The notes: generated by a model not told the origin, from the letters alone. Positions 16,168 through 24,590 are shown, numbered from the stretch's first letter. The stretch is 26,599 nt of DNA from an uncultured Verrucomicrobia subdivision 3 bacterium (GCA_903847285.1 CAINDH010000264.1:1-26599), one strand, 5' to 3'. A program made the numbers and translations.

Positions 16168-16869
16168 TTAAGGTTTTTGACCGACAATAAAAACGCTTTC
16201 TGCAAAATCAGGTTTGCGCGCCCACCGGAACCGCGCCCAGTCCTGAATTCGTTTATGCCATTGCTGGCGAGTCCGCATATCGCAAAACCCCAGTTCCTGC
16301 AAATGAAAATGATGCCTCTGAAACAGTTCCGCAATCGTGGCTTTAGAATACCAACAGGTATGTTGTGGATGCGTCCATAAAGTGTCATCCAGACCTTTAT
16401 AAAGCTGCTTGATGCGGCTGAACGCCCACGCATTTGGCACGGTCGCGATCAATACTCCCCCCGGCTTAAGACTTGCAAAAGCACCATCCAAGAACAGCCC
16501 GGCATTGGATAAGTGTTCGATTAATTCCCCAGCAACCACCACATCGAAAAGACCGATTTTTGATGCCACAATGTCTTCGGCATTTCCAAAGACAACGTGA
16601 TAGCCCCGCTGGTTCATTTCTTTGATCCCAACCGGGTCATTATCAAAACCAACCACACTTTCCGCCACTTTAGTTATCTCAGCATGGAGAAAACCACCTT
16701 GGTCAATCAGCTCAAAATTGGAATGATTGCAACAGCCCACATCGAGCACTCGTTTTCCGCGTGCCAGTTCCTGTATCCGGGAAATTCGCGGAATCAGCTT
16801 GGAAGCAGCGCGGACATCAGCAGCGTGAGCGGATACTTCTGATTGGTTGTGGATGTAATTATGTTTCAT
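16168..16869 (-). CDS. SAM-dependent class I methyltransferase
   Basis: 233-residue methyltransferase of the Methyltransf_11/23 type, likely methylating a sugar or lipid intermediate of the neighbouring glycan pathway. Motif I is VLDVGCCNHSN (residues 41-51), in which the usual second Gly (GxGxG) is replaced by Cys-Asn; the acidic residue binding the SAM ribose is D76 or D78 in VVGFDNDP. DVVVAGELIEHLSN and LKPGGVLIATVPN are the later core motifs. The C-terminal part (WYSKATIAELFQRHHF) resembles methyltransferases found in O-antigen and exopolysaccharide loci. It starts at the ATG at 16869. About 150 nt separate it from the GT4 upstream, with no clear terminator between. The reaction class is sure, the substrate is not. 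Confidence 0.85.
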   Translation of the reverse strand: MKHNYIHNQSEVSAHAADVRAASKLIPRISRIQELARGKRVLDVGCCNHSNFELIDQGGFLHAEITKVAESVVGFDNDPVGIKEMNQRGYHVVFGNAEDIVASKIGLFDVVVAGELIEHLSNAGLFLDGAFASLKPGGVLIATVPNAWAFSRIKQLYKGLDDTLWTHPQHTCWYSKATIAELFQRHHFHLQELGFCDMRTRQQWHKRIQDWARFRWARKPDFAESVFIVGQKP

Positions 16870-17020
16870 AGGAACCGGACTGAATTTTATTATTTGGACT
16901 GGATAATTCCCATCCCGCTTGAGCCACCGACAGCGGCTCCGGACAACAGAAAAACTGCCTGCTTCTGCGCAGACTCTAGGCGAATTTTAGGCGGCGGCAA
17001 GAATTTTTCGGCCAAGGCGG

Positions 17021-18124
17021 TCAGCCGTCAGTTTTTTTTACCAAACCCGCAAAGAGCGACTCGACCCGGCCAAAGCTCGCCGTGGCATCAAAACTTTCCA
17101 CCATCCGGGCGCGCGCCGACCGGCCAAGTTTTTCGCAAAGCGGCGCATCGGCCAGCAAGTTCCCGAGGGCTCCGGCCAGCGCGGCGGCATCGCGCGCGGG
17201 AACGAGCAGGCCATTTTCACCCGACACCACCACCTCGGGAAACCCGCCGATGTTCGTGGCCACCACCGCACAGCCCATGCTCATGGCCTCCAGCAGCGCG
17301 TTGCTGAAAGTTTCGTCCGCCACGGAAGGAAAGACCACGATGTCCGCCGCCGCCAGTTCCTGCCGCACCTCGGCACGCTGTTTCAGCGCGGGTTGAAATT
17401 GCACGCGCCCTTCCAGCCCCAAGCTGGCGGCCTGTTCCTTGAGAATTTTTTCCTGCGGCCCATCGCCGATGATTTTGGCCTCCCAGTTTTTTTCCGGCAA
17501 CTGGCCGAGCGCGGCCAGCAAATGCTTCACACCCTTCCAGCCTTCCAGCCGCCCGAAGAATAAAATTTGCGGCGTCGGCGTCCGGGGCCGTTCGCCCGCC
17601 GGTTCAAAAAAACCGGTGTCCACGCCGGTGTGGATGACCGACACGGACACCGGAAACGTTGCTACCAGTGACGCGCGCGCAAATTCGCTCACCGCAAAAA
17701 TGGCGTCGGCGCGGCGCACCAGCCAGCGGAGGCCGGGGAAAAAATCTTTGCCATGGCAGCGCCACACCACCCGGCAGCCCGTGCGCCAGCGGAGCCAGAG
17801 CGCCAGCGGCAGGTCGTAGGGTTTGTGAATGTTGATGAGGTCGTATTTTTCCCGCACCAGTTCGCGCCGGGCGTGCCAGCCGAAACTGATCCGCTCGCCC
17901 AGCTTTTGAAACCGCCCGCCCAGCTTCCAGATTTTTTTGCGCGCTGTGAACCGCGCGGTTCGCAGCACCACGGCGGGGTCGCCGATGTATGGCTCACTCA
18001 CTGCGCCCGCCCAGAGATGGCAGACATGGCCGCGTTCGCCCAAGCTGCGCGCCAGTCGCCAGACATAGGTTTCGCTGCCGCCTACTTTGAACGTGGCGGT
18101 CACATGAAAAATACAAATCTTCAT
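17021..18124 (-). CDS. Glycosyltransferase, GT4 (group 1)
   Basis: 367-residue retaining glycosyltransferase. The N-terminus MKICIFHVTATFKVGGSETY has the GG-E pattern typical of GT4 acceptor domains; the C-terminal half has PQILFFGRLEGWKGVKHLL, AKIIGDGPQE and the signature DETFSNALLEAMSMG, whose two Glu residues are the conserved EX7E pair. The ATG at 18124 is chosen because it overlaps the stop of the amidotransferase gene (ATGA) and gives the standard N-terminus; the frame is open to 18172, but that extension lies inside the upstream gene. Tight coupling to the amidotransferase argues that both act on the same glycan. A run of eight T near the 3' end encodes the terminal Lys residues. The acceptor is unknown. 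Confidence 0.9.
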   Translation of the reverse strand: MKICIFHVTATFKVGGSETYVWRLARSLGERGHVCHLWAGAVSEPYIGDPAVVLRTARFTARKKIWKLGGRFQKLGERISFGWHARRELVREKYDLINIHKPYDLPLALWLRWRTGCRVVWRCHGKDFFPGLRWLVRRADAIFAVSEFARASLVATFPVSVSVIHTGVDTGFFEPAGERPRTPTPQILFFGRLEGWKGVKHLLAALGQLPEKNWEAKIIGDGPQEKILKEQAASLGLEGRVQFQPALKQRAEVRQELAAADIVVFPSVADETFSNALLEAMSMGCAVVATNIGGFPEVVVSGENGLLVPARDAAALAGALGNLLADAPLCEKLGRSARARMVESFDATASFGRVESLFAGLVKKTDG

Positions 18125-19995
18125 GATATGCGCTGTTGCTCGGCCCACTCGCAAAATACGGCGGCCGTCCACAGTGTCCGGCTATGGTCGCGTCCGGCCT
18201 GATGTTCCTCGAATAATTTTTTGAGTCTGGGCTGGTTGAGCAGTTGCCGGCACGCACCACCGGCGAGCCGGTCGCCGCACCAGTCGCGCAGCAAGGTTTG
18301 GAGCCAGGATTTCAGCGGCGGCGAAAAACCCATCTTCGGTCTTTCAAAATGTCCCGGCGGCAGCAGTGGGGCGAAGGTTTTTTTCAGGAGCGATTTGCCG
18401 TCCTTCACGCGGGGCCGCCGCAGTTCGGCGGGCAGCGAAAAAGCAAATTCAATCACGCGCTGATCCAGGAACGGGCTGCGCGCCTCGAGGGAATTCATCA
18501 TCGTGGCAATGTCCACTTTCGGCAGCACATCGCCGGTGAGGAAGGTGTTGACGTCGTAAAACAAAAACCGCTCCAGATCGTTCCAGTCTGCATTGTCAGG
18601 CAGTGGCCGCTGGAAGGCGTGGGTTTGGTTCGCGGCCAGCAACTCCGGCGCGGAAAAAAATTCCGCCCGCTGGAGCGCGTTGTATTTGCAGGCCAGCAAC
18701 TCGGCGGCCGGCTTGTGCGCGAGCAACAGCCGGTCAAGCCGGTTGACGGGAAATTTTTTTTTCTTTCCGAAAATTGATTCAAGGGCGGTGGTCGCGCGGC
18801 GGGCGGTGAGCCACGGGCCCCGCAGGCCGTGGCGCTTGAGCAACGACAGCAGCGCGACCTGATAGTGCCGTTTGTAACCGCCCCAAACTTCATCCGCGCC
18901 GTCGCCCGTCAACACCACCGTCAGCCCGCGCCGAGCCAGTTGCGCGACATGAAACGACGGGATCATCGAGCTGTCCGCAAAGGGTTCGCCGAAATGGCTG
19001 ATCATCCGCGCCACGAGCGCGGGCAGTTCCCGGTCGTATTCGAGCAGCAGCTCCTCGTGTTCCGTGCCGCAATGTTCCGCCACGCGCCGGGCATGGATTG
19101 TTTCATCAAAGGCCGCTTCCTTGAAACCAATCGAGTAGGTGCGGAATTTTTTCCCGAGCAACTGCGCCATCACCGCCACGGTGATGGAGGAATCCACGCC
19201 GCCGGATAAGAATGCGCCCAGCGGCACCTCGCTGATGAGCCGCAGCCGCGTGGCCTCGGTGAACACGGCGCGCAATTCTTCCTGCGCCTCGGCCTCGCTG
19301 CGTTGCCGCCGGGGAATCTGCTCCAGAAACCAGTAGCGGCGCGGCGGCGAAATCATTTCGCCGTGCTTCACCAACATCACACAACCGGGTTCCAGTTTCC
19401 GCACGGCGCGATAAGGTGTCTGCGGGGCCAAGATGTATTGGCGCGCGAAATAATCCACTAGCGCATCCCAGTCCAGATCCGATTTCAGTTCCGGCGCGAG
19501 CGCCAGCAGCGCCGGTATTTCCGAGGCGAAAAAAAATCCGCGCGCGGTTTGCGCGTAAAGCAGCGGCTTGACTCCCAGCCGGTCGCGGGCGACGAACAAC
19601 GTCTGCTGCTCGCGGTCAAAGATGGCGAAGGCAAACATTCCGCGCAGATCCTGCACGCAGTCTTCGCCGCGGTGCGCGTAAAGCGCGAGGATGACCTCGG
19701 TGTCGCCCTGCGTGCGGAACGGGTAGCCGCGCGCGACGCATTGGGCGCGCAACTCCTGGAAGTTGTAAATTTCGCCGTTGAAAACAATCACGAACCGGCC
19801 GTCCCACGAATGCATCGGCTGTTGCCCGGTCGAGAGATCAATGATGGACAACCGCGTGTGCCCCAGCGCGACACTGCCTTCGATGAAAAGCCCCTGCTGA
19901 TCCGGGCCACGATGCTTGAGCAGTTGACACGCCTGGTCCGCCGCCGCCGTGCTGCCCGCCTCGGACTTGAAAAATGTTCCGTAGATGCCGCACAT
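18121..19995 (-). CDS. asnB: AsnB-type glutamine amidotransferase / asparagine synthetase
   Basis: 624-residue two-domain enzyme. It begins MCGIYG with Cys2 as the glutaminase nucleophile, followed by class-II amidotransferase motifs LKHRGPD, FNGEIYNFQEL and the GDTE block near residue 97. The synthetase half has the PPi loop SGGVDSS (residues 264-270), then GEPFADSSMIPSF, LTGDGADEVWGGY and SLEARSPFLD. It may make asparagine, but in glycan clusters such proteins commonly amidate uronic acids or act in exopolysaccharide assembly. The position between a GT9 and a GT4 favours the latter. It starts 3 nt after the GT9 stop and overlaps the GT4 start by 4 nt, so this is one operon. The gene symbol is given for the family, not as proof of function. 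Confidence 0.88.
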   Translation of the reverse strand: MCGIYGTFFKSEAGSTAAADQACQLLKHRGPDQQGLFIEGSVALGHTRLSIIDLSTGQQPMHSWDGRFVIVFNGEIYNFQELRAQCVARGYPFRTQGDTEVILALYAHRGEDCVQDLRGMFAFAIFDREQQTLFVARDRLGVKPLLYAQTARGFFFASEIPALLALAPELKSDLDWDALVDYFARQYILAPQTPYRAVRKLEPGCVMLVKHGEMISPPRRYWFLEQIPRRQRSEAEAQEELRAVFTEATRLRLISEVPLGAFLSGGVDSSITVAVMAQLLGKKFRTYSIGFKEAAFDETIHARRVAEHCGTEHEELLLEYDRELPALVARMISHFGEPFADSSMIPSFHVAQLARRGLTVVLTGDGADEVWGGYKRHYQVALLSLLKRHGLRGPWLTARRATTALESIFGKKKKFPVNRLDRLLLAHKPAAELLACKYNALQRAEFFSAPELLAANQTHAFQRPLPDNADWNDLERFLFYDVNTFLTGDVLPKVDIATMMNSLEARSPFLDQRVIEFAFSLPAELRRPRVKDGKSLLKKTFAPLLPPGHFERPKMGFSPPLKSWLQTLLRDWCGDRLAGGACRQLLNQPRLKKLFEEHQAGRDHSRTLWTAAVFCEWAEQQRIS

Positions 19996-19998
19996 AGT

Positions 19999-21072
19999 TC
20001 AGTCGGAGGTTTCGCAATTGGGTTTGAACCCGAGCCGCGTTAGCACCGCTTCCACTTCTGCCTGCACCACGTCCACCGTGATGCATTCCATGGCGCGGTG
20101 TGATTCGCGGTATTTTTTCCCGGAGGTGGTGGTGTCCGTGCGGACAAAAATGGAGCGGCGCAACGGAGTTTCTCGCGGCAGGGTGTAGGGGAAAGTCTGG
20201 TCATCGTGCGCCTTGAGCGCGACGACCGGGCGGTCTTGCGCGAGCGCGACATGCAGCGGCCCGGTATCGTTGGAAACAAACAAATCCAAACGCGCCAACT
20301 GCGCCGCGAGGCCGTTGATCGTTGTTGGCGGCAGCCGGTGGCAGCGGGCGCGCAACGCCGGCGGAAGCGCGGCGAAAAATTTTTCCAACAGCGGGCGCTC
20401 GCCGTTGGTGACATTCACAAACACATTGCCGCCGTAGCGCTGCAAAACGGCGGCAGCCACGGCCGCAAATCGCTCCGGCGGCCAGCATTTGCCCAGATGC
20501 GAACCACCTAGTTGCATCCCGACTTTGGGGCCGGGCGCAGCGGCGAACGGAGCGAAAAAAATTTCGGCGGCGGCCTGATTTTCTTTTGCCGGCGGCAGCT
20601 CGAATTCATAGTCGTCAGTCTGGCCGTCATTTTTCCCGCCAAACGTCCGCTGCACCATGCTGGTAAAATCCTCCCATTGGCGGCGGTTCACCGGGTCAAT
20701 CGGAAACAACTGGGTGGCGGGCGGCAGGCCGGGCAGGAGCTTGATGGCGTGCGCTTCCGCGCAGGGCAGGCTTGAGGTCAGCCGCACCACCTCGCCGTTC
20801 ACATGGAAAAAATATGCGGCGCGATACGGGCCGCCGCTGGCAATCTTGCGCCGCGTCAGCCAGTAGGAAAGCGGGTTGGAATGATAACCCAGCAGGGTGT
20901 TGATGTGCGAGTTGGTGGCGAACAGGCTCAAGATTTTACTCTTGGCCACCACGGTGATCTCGGCGTCTGGAACCTGTCGCCGCAGCCACCGAATGGCGGG
21001 CGTGCAAAACAAAGAATCGCCCAGCCCGGTGGTGCAGAACAAAATGAAGCGGTTGTTCGCGTCCTTGGTCAT
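19999..21072 (-). CDS. GT9 family glycosyltransferase (heptosyltransferase-like)
   Basis: 357-residue relative of lipopolysaccharide heptosyltransferases. The N-terminal domain starts FILFCTTGLGDSLFCTPAIR with the typical GLGD turn, followed by FFHVNGEVVRLTS. The C-terminal donor domain has VGMQLGGSHLGKCWPPERFA and the family hallmark DLFVSNDTGPLHVALA. It would add a heptose or similar sugar to a lipid A-core-like acceptor in the cytoplasm. It is the first enzyme of the glycan run, 104 nt downstream of the pseudopilin gene and 3 nt ahead of the amidotransferase. GT9 membership is firm; the actual sugar is inferred from the family only. Confidence 0.88.
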   Translation of the reverse strand: MTKDANNRFILFCTTGLGDSLFCTPAIRWLRRQVPDAEITVVAKSKILSLFATNSHINTLLGYHSNPLSYWLTRRKIASGGPYRAAYFFHVNGEVVRLTSSLPCAEAHAIKLLPGLPPATQLFPIDPVNRRQWEDFTSMVQRTFGGKNDGQTDDYEFELPPAKENQAAAEIFFAPFAAAPGPKVGMQLGGSHLGKCWPPERFAAVAAAVLQRYGGNVFVNVTNGERPLLEKFFAALPPALRARCHRLPPTTINGLAAQLARLDLFVSNDTGPLHVALAQDRPVVALKAHDDQTFPYTLPRETPLRRSIFVRTDTTTSGKKYRESHRAMECITVDVVQAEVEAVLTRLGFKPNCETSD

Positions 21073-21176
21073 GCGCTCGGTGGTCGCGCTGGCGTGGCTG
21101 GATTTTTTGAAGTCAACGGTGTCATCCTAGCTGGACACGGAGCCGAGAATCAAAATAAATCAACTTGTGCAGACAG

Positions 21177-21548
21177 CTACGGCAACACGTGCGCGGGGGT
21201 GACGGTGTTGCCGAGCGAGCAGGTTGGAATTTTTCCTACTCGGGCAAGGTGATAACTGCCGCCCGCAGGACACGACGGGATTTTTCCAGCACTATTTAAT
21301 TTAATATAGGCCGTCAGGTCGTTGGGAAAACTGATGCGGGAATCATTGGTCAAGCTGTATTCGAGAGCGAACTGATTCGCGGCGGCATCAAGCTGGCGAA
21401 GGTTGTTGATGCAGGCGTTGCTGCCACGAACACGGGTGTGAGAAAGATTGGGTATAACAATGGCTACGAGGATGCCAATGATGAAAACCACAATACCAAT
21501 TTCCAGAATCGGAAATTCGCCGCGCGAATTTTCACTGTGTTCTCTCAT
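21177..21548 (-). CDS. Type II/IV pseudopilin with an irregular prepilin cleavage motif
   Basis: 123-residue pseudopilin-like protein. A single hydrophobic helix IGIVVFIIGILVAIVIPN follows a short charged leader, and the C-terminal part has NACINNLRQLDAAANQFALE and CPAGGSYHLARVGKIPTCS, the standard body and tail of pseudopilins widespread in Verrucomicrobia and Lentisphaerae. The leader reads SRGEFPILEIG where the usual form is RGFTLIE. If cleaved after Gly10 the conserved Glu is at +6 instead of +5; if cleaved after Glu11, Phe is +1 and Glu16 is +5, but Gly at -1 is lost. Start at ATG 21548. No other secretion or pilus gene is nearby, so it is an orphan minor pilin here; whether it is processed is uncertain. 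Confidence 0.8.
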   Translation of the reverse strand: MREHSENSRGEFPILEIGIVVFIIGILVAIVIPNLSHTRVRGSNACINNLRQLDAAANQFALEYSLTNDSRISFPNDLTAYIKLNSAGKIPSCPAGGSYHLARVGKIPTCSLGNTVTPAHVLP

Positions 21549-21604
21549 GCTACAGAACAAACACCGCCCGAGAAATTTCGTTGCAGAAATTTTCTGATCC
21601 CGCT

Positions 21605-21676
21605 GTAGCAGTGAACGTGAGTTCGCTCTAATTACAATATCGGCATCAATTTGAGCCGACTCACGTCGGCTGCTAC
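21605..21676. repeat. REPIN-like pair of inverted 24-bp palindromic units
   Basis: Two 24-base units face each other across 24 nt. Unit 1 (21605-21628) starts GTAGCAGTGAACGTGAG; unit 2 (21653-21676, reverse strand) starts GTAGCAGCCGACGTGAG. They share GTAGCAG, ACGTGAGT and a CTC end. Each holds its own small hairpin: GAAC-GTGA-GTTC in unit 1 and GCCGAC-GTGA-GTCGGC in unit 2. The differing positions within each stem are compensated, which points to selection for structure. It lies between the helicase stop and the pseudopilin start, the usual intergenic place for REP/REPIN elements. Confidence 0.65.
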
Positions 21677-21683
21677 GAATTTT

Positions 21684-22925
21684 TTACCGTCGCCGTCCGC
21701 CGGGTGCGAAGGAGTAGCCGCCGTGGACGCGGCCGCCGCGCACTTTGCCGGGGAATCCGCCCGCCGCCGCGCCGGGCTTGCCTTCTTCAAACAACGCGGT
21801 GTAGCGGTAATCAAAACCTTCCATCTTCACGCGCGGAATTTTCTGGCTGATGAAACGTTCGATGGCGAAAACGTGCGGCGCATCCTCTGCGATCATGATG
21901 GTGAATGCGTCGCCCGTGGCCGCCGCGCGACCGGTCCGGCCGATGCGGTGGATGTAATCTTCCGGATGCTGCGGCACGTCGTAGTTCACCACGTGGCTGA
22001 CGTCGGCGATGTCCAGTCCGCGCGCGGCGATATCCGTGGCGACGAGCACCTCGAACTTGCCGTTGCGGAAACCTTCCAGCGCCTGCTCGCGTTCACGTTG
22101 CGTGCGGTTGGAATGCAGGACAGCGACGGCGTGATTGTCGCGCTTGAGCGTGCTGGCCACGCGGTCGGCCCCGTGTTTGGTGCGGCAGAAAACGATCACG
22201 GAATCGTAGTTCACGTGATTGAGCAGTGCGAGGAGCAGGTCGGTCTTCTGCGTGTCGGACACGGGATAGATGACGTGCTTGACGGATTCCGCCGGCGAAC
22301 GGCGCGCGCCAATCTCGATGGTCTCGGGACTGTGCATCGCCCATTGGATGAGCGTCTCAATCTGCGGCGGAACGGTGGCGGAAAATAAAGCGCTGTGCCG
22401 TTTGCGCGGACATTTCTCGACAATGTGGCGCACGTCGGGAAGAAAACCCATGTCGAGCATGCGGTCAGCTTCATCGAGGACGAGGAATTCCACATGATCC
22501 AATTTCAGCGTGCGTTGTTCGAGGTGATCGAGCAAGCGTCCGGGCGTGGCGACGACGATGTCCGTGCCGGCTTTCAACTCATCGTTCTGTTTGCCGTAAC
22601 CCACGCCGCCGAAGACGACGGTGGTTTTCAAATCGGTGAAGCGAGAGTAATCGCGAAAACTTGTTTCCACCTGTGCTGCAAGTTCGCGTGTCGGTTCAAG
22701 GATGAGCGCGCGCGGGCCGACATTGCTGTGCATTCCCAGTTTGGAAAGAATCGGCAACGCAAACGCAGCGGTTTTGCCCGTGCCGGTCTGCGCACTGCCG
22801 ATGACATCCTTGCCAGACAACACGAGCGGAATGGCGCGGAGCTGAATCGGCGTCGGGTCGCTGTAGCCTGCTGCACGAACGCCTTCGAGAACCTTCTCGG
22901 TCAATCCCAGCGCAGCGAAACTCAC
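21684..22925 (-). CDS. rhlE: DEAD-box RNA helicase, RhlE-like
   Basis: 413-residue ATP-dependent RNA helicase acting on structured RNA, for example in ribosome assembly or cold adaptation. Motifs in order: Q motif (GYSDPTPIQ), motif I AQTGTGKT (45-52), Ia PTRELAAQ, Ib TPGR, II DEAD (151-154), III SAT (182-184), ARGLDI in domain 2 and VI HRIGRTGRA. The short C-terminal tail is Gly/Arg-rich (KVRGGRVHGGYSFAPGGRRR), suited to RNA contact. The ATG at 22925 overlaps the stop of the preceding Gly/Arg-rich protein by 4 nt (ATGA), so the two are produced together. RhlE is the best-fitting subfamily by N-terminal sequence; CsdA/DeaD-type proteins are longer. Confidence 0.92.
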   Translation of the reverse strand: MSFAALGLTEKVLEGVRAAGYSDPTPIQLRAIPLVLSGKDVIGSAQTGTGKTAAFALPILSKLGMHSNVGPRALILEPTRELAAQVETSFRDYSRFTDLKTTVVFGGVGYGKQNDELKAGTDIVVATPGRLLDHLEQRTLKLDHVEFLVLDEADRMLDMGFLPDVRHIVEKCPRKRHSALFSATVPPQIETLIQWAMHSPETIEIGARRSPAESVKHVIYPVSDTQKTDLLLALLNHVNYDSVIVFCRTKHGADRVASTLKRDNHAVAVLHSNRTQREREQALEGFRNGKFEVLVATDIAARGLDIADVSHVVNYDVPQHPEDYIHRIGRTGRAAATGDAFTIMIAEDAPHVFAIERFISQKIPRVKMEGFDYRYTALFEEGKPGAAAGGFPGKVRGGRVHGGYSFAPGGRRR

Positions 22926-24556
22926 GCGACGCTCCCTTCCGTAGCGGGCGCAGAGTCGGCTTCAGCCGGAGCAACCGTTTCCGCGACCGGAGCAACTTCT
23001 GCAATCACTGGAGCGGTTTCGGCAATCACAGCAGCTTCGCCTTCGACTACGGGTTTTACGGTGGGTTTCTTTTCCTGCTTCACCGGTTTGGGTGCAGGTT
23101 TCTTGGCCGTTTCCATCCGGCCATCGGCGAATTCCAAAACTGCGCCTTGGTGAATGAGCCAGTGCAAATCCACGAGCACCGCCGTTTGTTCCGGCGTGGC
23201 TTCGGGTGCGGCGGGCTTCGCAGCCTGCGCGGCGGCTTCGCCTTCAGGGGCTGGCGCGGGCGATTCGGTAACAGGCACGGCCCCCACCTTCGGCGAGGGT
23301 GCGAGCGCCAGCAGCAATTTCTTCCGCGTGCATTTTGGCGTGGCGTTCACGAACTCCACGATGCGCTTGATGCCGTCGGACACCGGATTGCTCTCGATGT
23401 CGAGATACGTCGGGCGGGCAACGCTGACGTGTGTGACGGTTTTGTTGACCTTGAAAAATTGCAGGCCGTAATGCGCGAACTGCTGGCTCAATTTTGTGGC
23501 GATGGGCAGCGGGAAAAATTTCTGCTGCTCCCATTCCTGACGGATGAGGCGTTGCAGACCGTTGCACTTCAAACTGCGGCTCGGCAAACCGGCGATGGTA
23601 AGCGTCTCGACTGACTTGATGATGGAATCTTTATGCGTGGCGCGGAAATGCGTCTCCACCTCTTCCATCGTCGCCAACTTGAGCGGCTCTGCCACGTTCA
23701 ACACATTGAACTCCGTCTTGAAACTCTGCGCTTCAATCCACTGCTTCACGACAGCCTCGTCCTTCACGATTTTCACACGCGCCTTGAACATATCAAAAGG
23801 CATCCGCGCAAATTTTTCCGTGTGCAGCTTGCGCAACTGGTTTTGGTAATCGTGATTGTTCGGCGGGCCGAGGATTTCCCCGCTCATGCCGCATTGCGCC
23901 ACGAACGTGTAAACACCCTTCGGCGGTTCCGTGGCCATGCGTTCGGCTTGATAGAATGTGCCAAAATGATTTTTGAGAACGTGCGCCACCGCTTCGTCCT
24001 CGCTCGTCCACGGCGTCTCGTCGAGTGCGCAGACAAACAGTTTTTCTGTTGAGCCGTCGGCTTTTTTCTTGGGCGTGAGCTGGACGGAATAACGTTCAGC
24101 CTTGTCCAAAATCAGTAGCGCGATCTGAAACAGAGGATACGCGCGTCCTGTGACTTTGATCTGGCGCGCGAGTTGTTCGACGCCGCGTTCTTCCGGGATG
24201 AAGGCGACACTGAACTCCGGCAACGGTGCCGGGGGAGGGGGACGTTCACCGCGCGGTTCATCGCGCCGGTCGCCACCGCGGAAACCGCCGCCCTGACGGT
24301 CACCAAATTTGGATCCACCGCGTGACGCGCCGCCCGGCCCGCCGCGACGATCACCGCCACCGCCAAAGCCACCGCCGCCTGCGCCATCGCGACGCGGGGC
24401 GCGGCGTTCGCCGGGCTTGCCGCTGAAGCTGCGCTCGGGTTTTACACCTTCGTTACCGGTGAATTTTGCAAATTTGTTGGTCTCGGTTTTCCCCTGCGCC
24501 CAAGAAGGCTGGAAGAGGTTTTCGAGGTTGAGGTCGAGTTCGGCGATGTTGCTCAT
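22922..24556 (-). CDS. Uncharacterised protein with Gly/Arg-rich segment and C-terminal winged-helix-like region
   Basis: 544 residues; I do not recognise a named family. Residues 1-47 are acidic to mixed, and 48-112 are low complexity, rich in Gly and Arg with several RGG triplets and ending in a run of prolines, like disordered RNA-binding RGG segments. About 113-420 is an ordered, Lys-rich body containing VEQLARQIKVTGRAYPLFQIA, HTHVSVARP-like strands and a CxxxL-type patch. Near 420-480, CTRKKLLLALAP and then LHWLIHQGAVLEFADG look like the recognition helix and wing of a winged-helix domain. The last 70 residues are Ala/Pro/Glu/Val repeats. It is co-translated with the DEAD-box helicase downstream, so an RNA-binding partner or cofactor role is inferred. 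A terminator-like hairpin stands 3-4 nt from its start codon and there is no visible Shine-Dalgarno site. Confidence 0.75.
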   Translation of the reverse strand: MSNIAELDLNLENLFQPSWAQGKTETNKFAKFTGNEGVKPERSFSGKPGERRAPRRDGAGGGGFGGGGDRRGGPGGASRGGSKFGDRQGGGFRGGDRRDEPRGERPPPPAPLPEFSVAFIPEERGVEQLARQIKVTGRAYPLFQIALLILDKAERYSVQLTPKKKADGSTEKLFVCALDETPWTSEDEAVAHVLKNHFGTFYQAERMATEPPKGVYTFVAQCGMSGEILGPPNNHDYQNQLRKLHTEKFARMPFDMFKARVKIVKDEAVVKQWIEAQSFKTEFNVLNVAEPLKLATMEEVETHFRATHKDSIIKSVETLTIAGLPSRSLKCNGLQRLIRQEWEQQKFFPLPIATKLSQQFAHYGLQFFKVNKTVTHVSVARPTYLDIESNPVSDGIKRIVEFVNATPKCTRKKLLLALAPSPKVGAVPVTESPAPAPEGEAAAQAAKPAAPEATPEQTAVLVDLHWLIHQGAVLEFADGRMETAKKPAPKPVKQEKKPTVKPVVEGEAAVIAETAPVIAEVAPVAETVAPAEADSAPATEGSVA

Positions 24557-24559
24557 GAT

Positions 24560-24583
24560 AAAAAAGCCCCGACACGCGGGGTT
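24560..24583 (-). terminator. Intrinsic-terminator-like hairpin abutting the next start codon
   Basis: On the - strand, CCCCG, a 5-nt loop, and CGGGG form a GC-only stem followed by C and six T. It lies about 80 nt after the stop of the beta-propeller gene, so it can serve as that unit's terminator. The T-run ends 3 nt before the ATG at 24556, which leaves no room for a ribosome binding site between hairpin and gene; a role as leader attenuator of the helicase operon is the alternative. Confidence 0.6.
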
Positions 24584-24590
24584 GATGTTC

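Noticed and set aside
16870..17020. Possible terminator or promoter between GT4 and methyltransferase genes
   Set aside because: There are A/T-rich stretches resembling a -10, but no paired -35 and no hairpin with a T-run on the - strand; nothing firm enough to list.
18745..18760. Run of nine T in the amidotransferase gene as a second slippage site
   Set aside because: The frame is continuous through it and encodes an ordinary Lys-rich stretch, so there is no sign of a frameshift.
19549..20043. 164-codon frame on the + strand over the amidotransferase gene
   Set aside because: Covers conserved amidotransferase sequence on the other strand; composition is that of an antisense frame.
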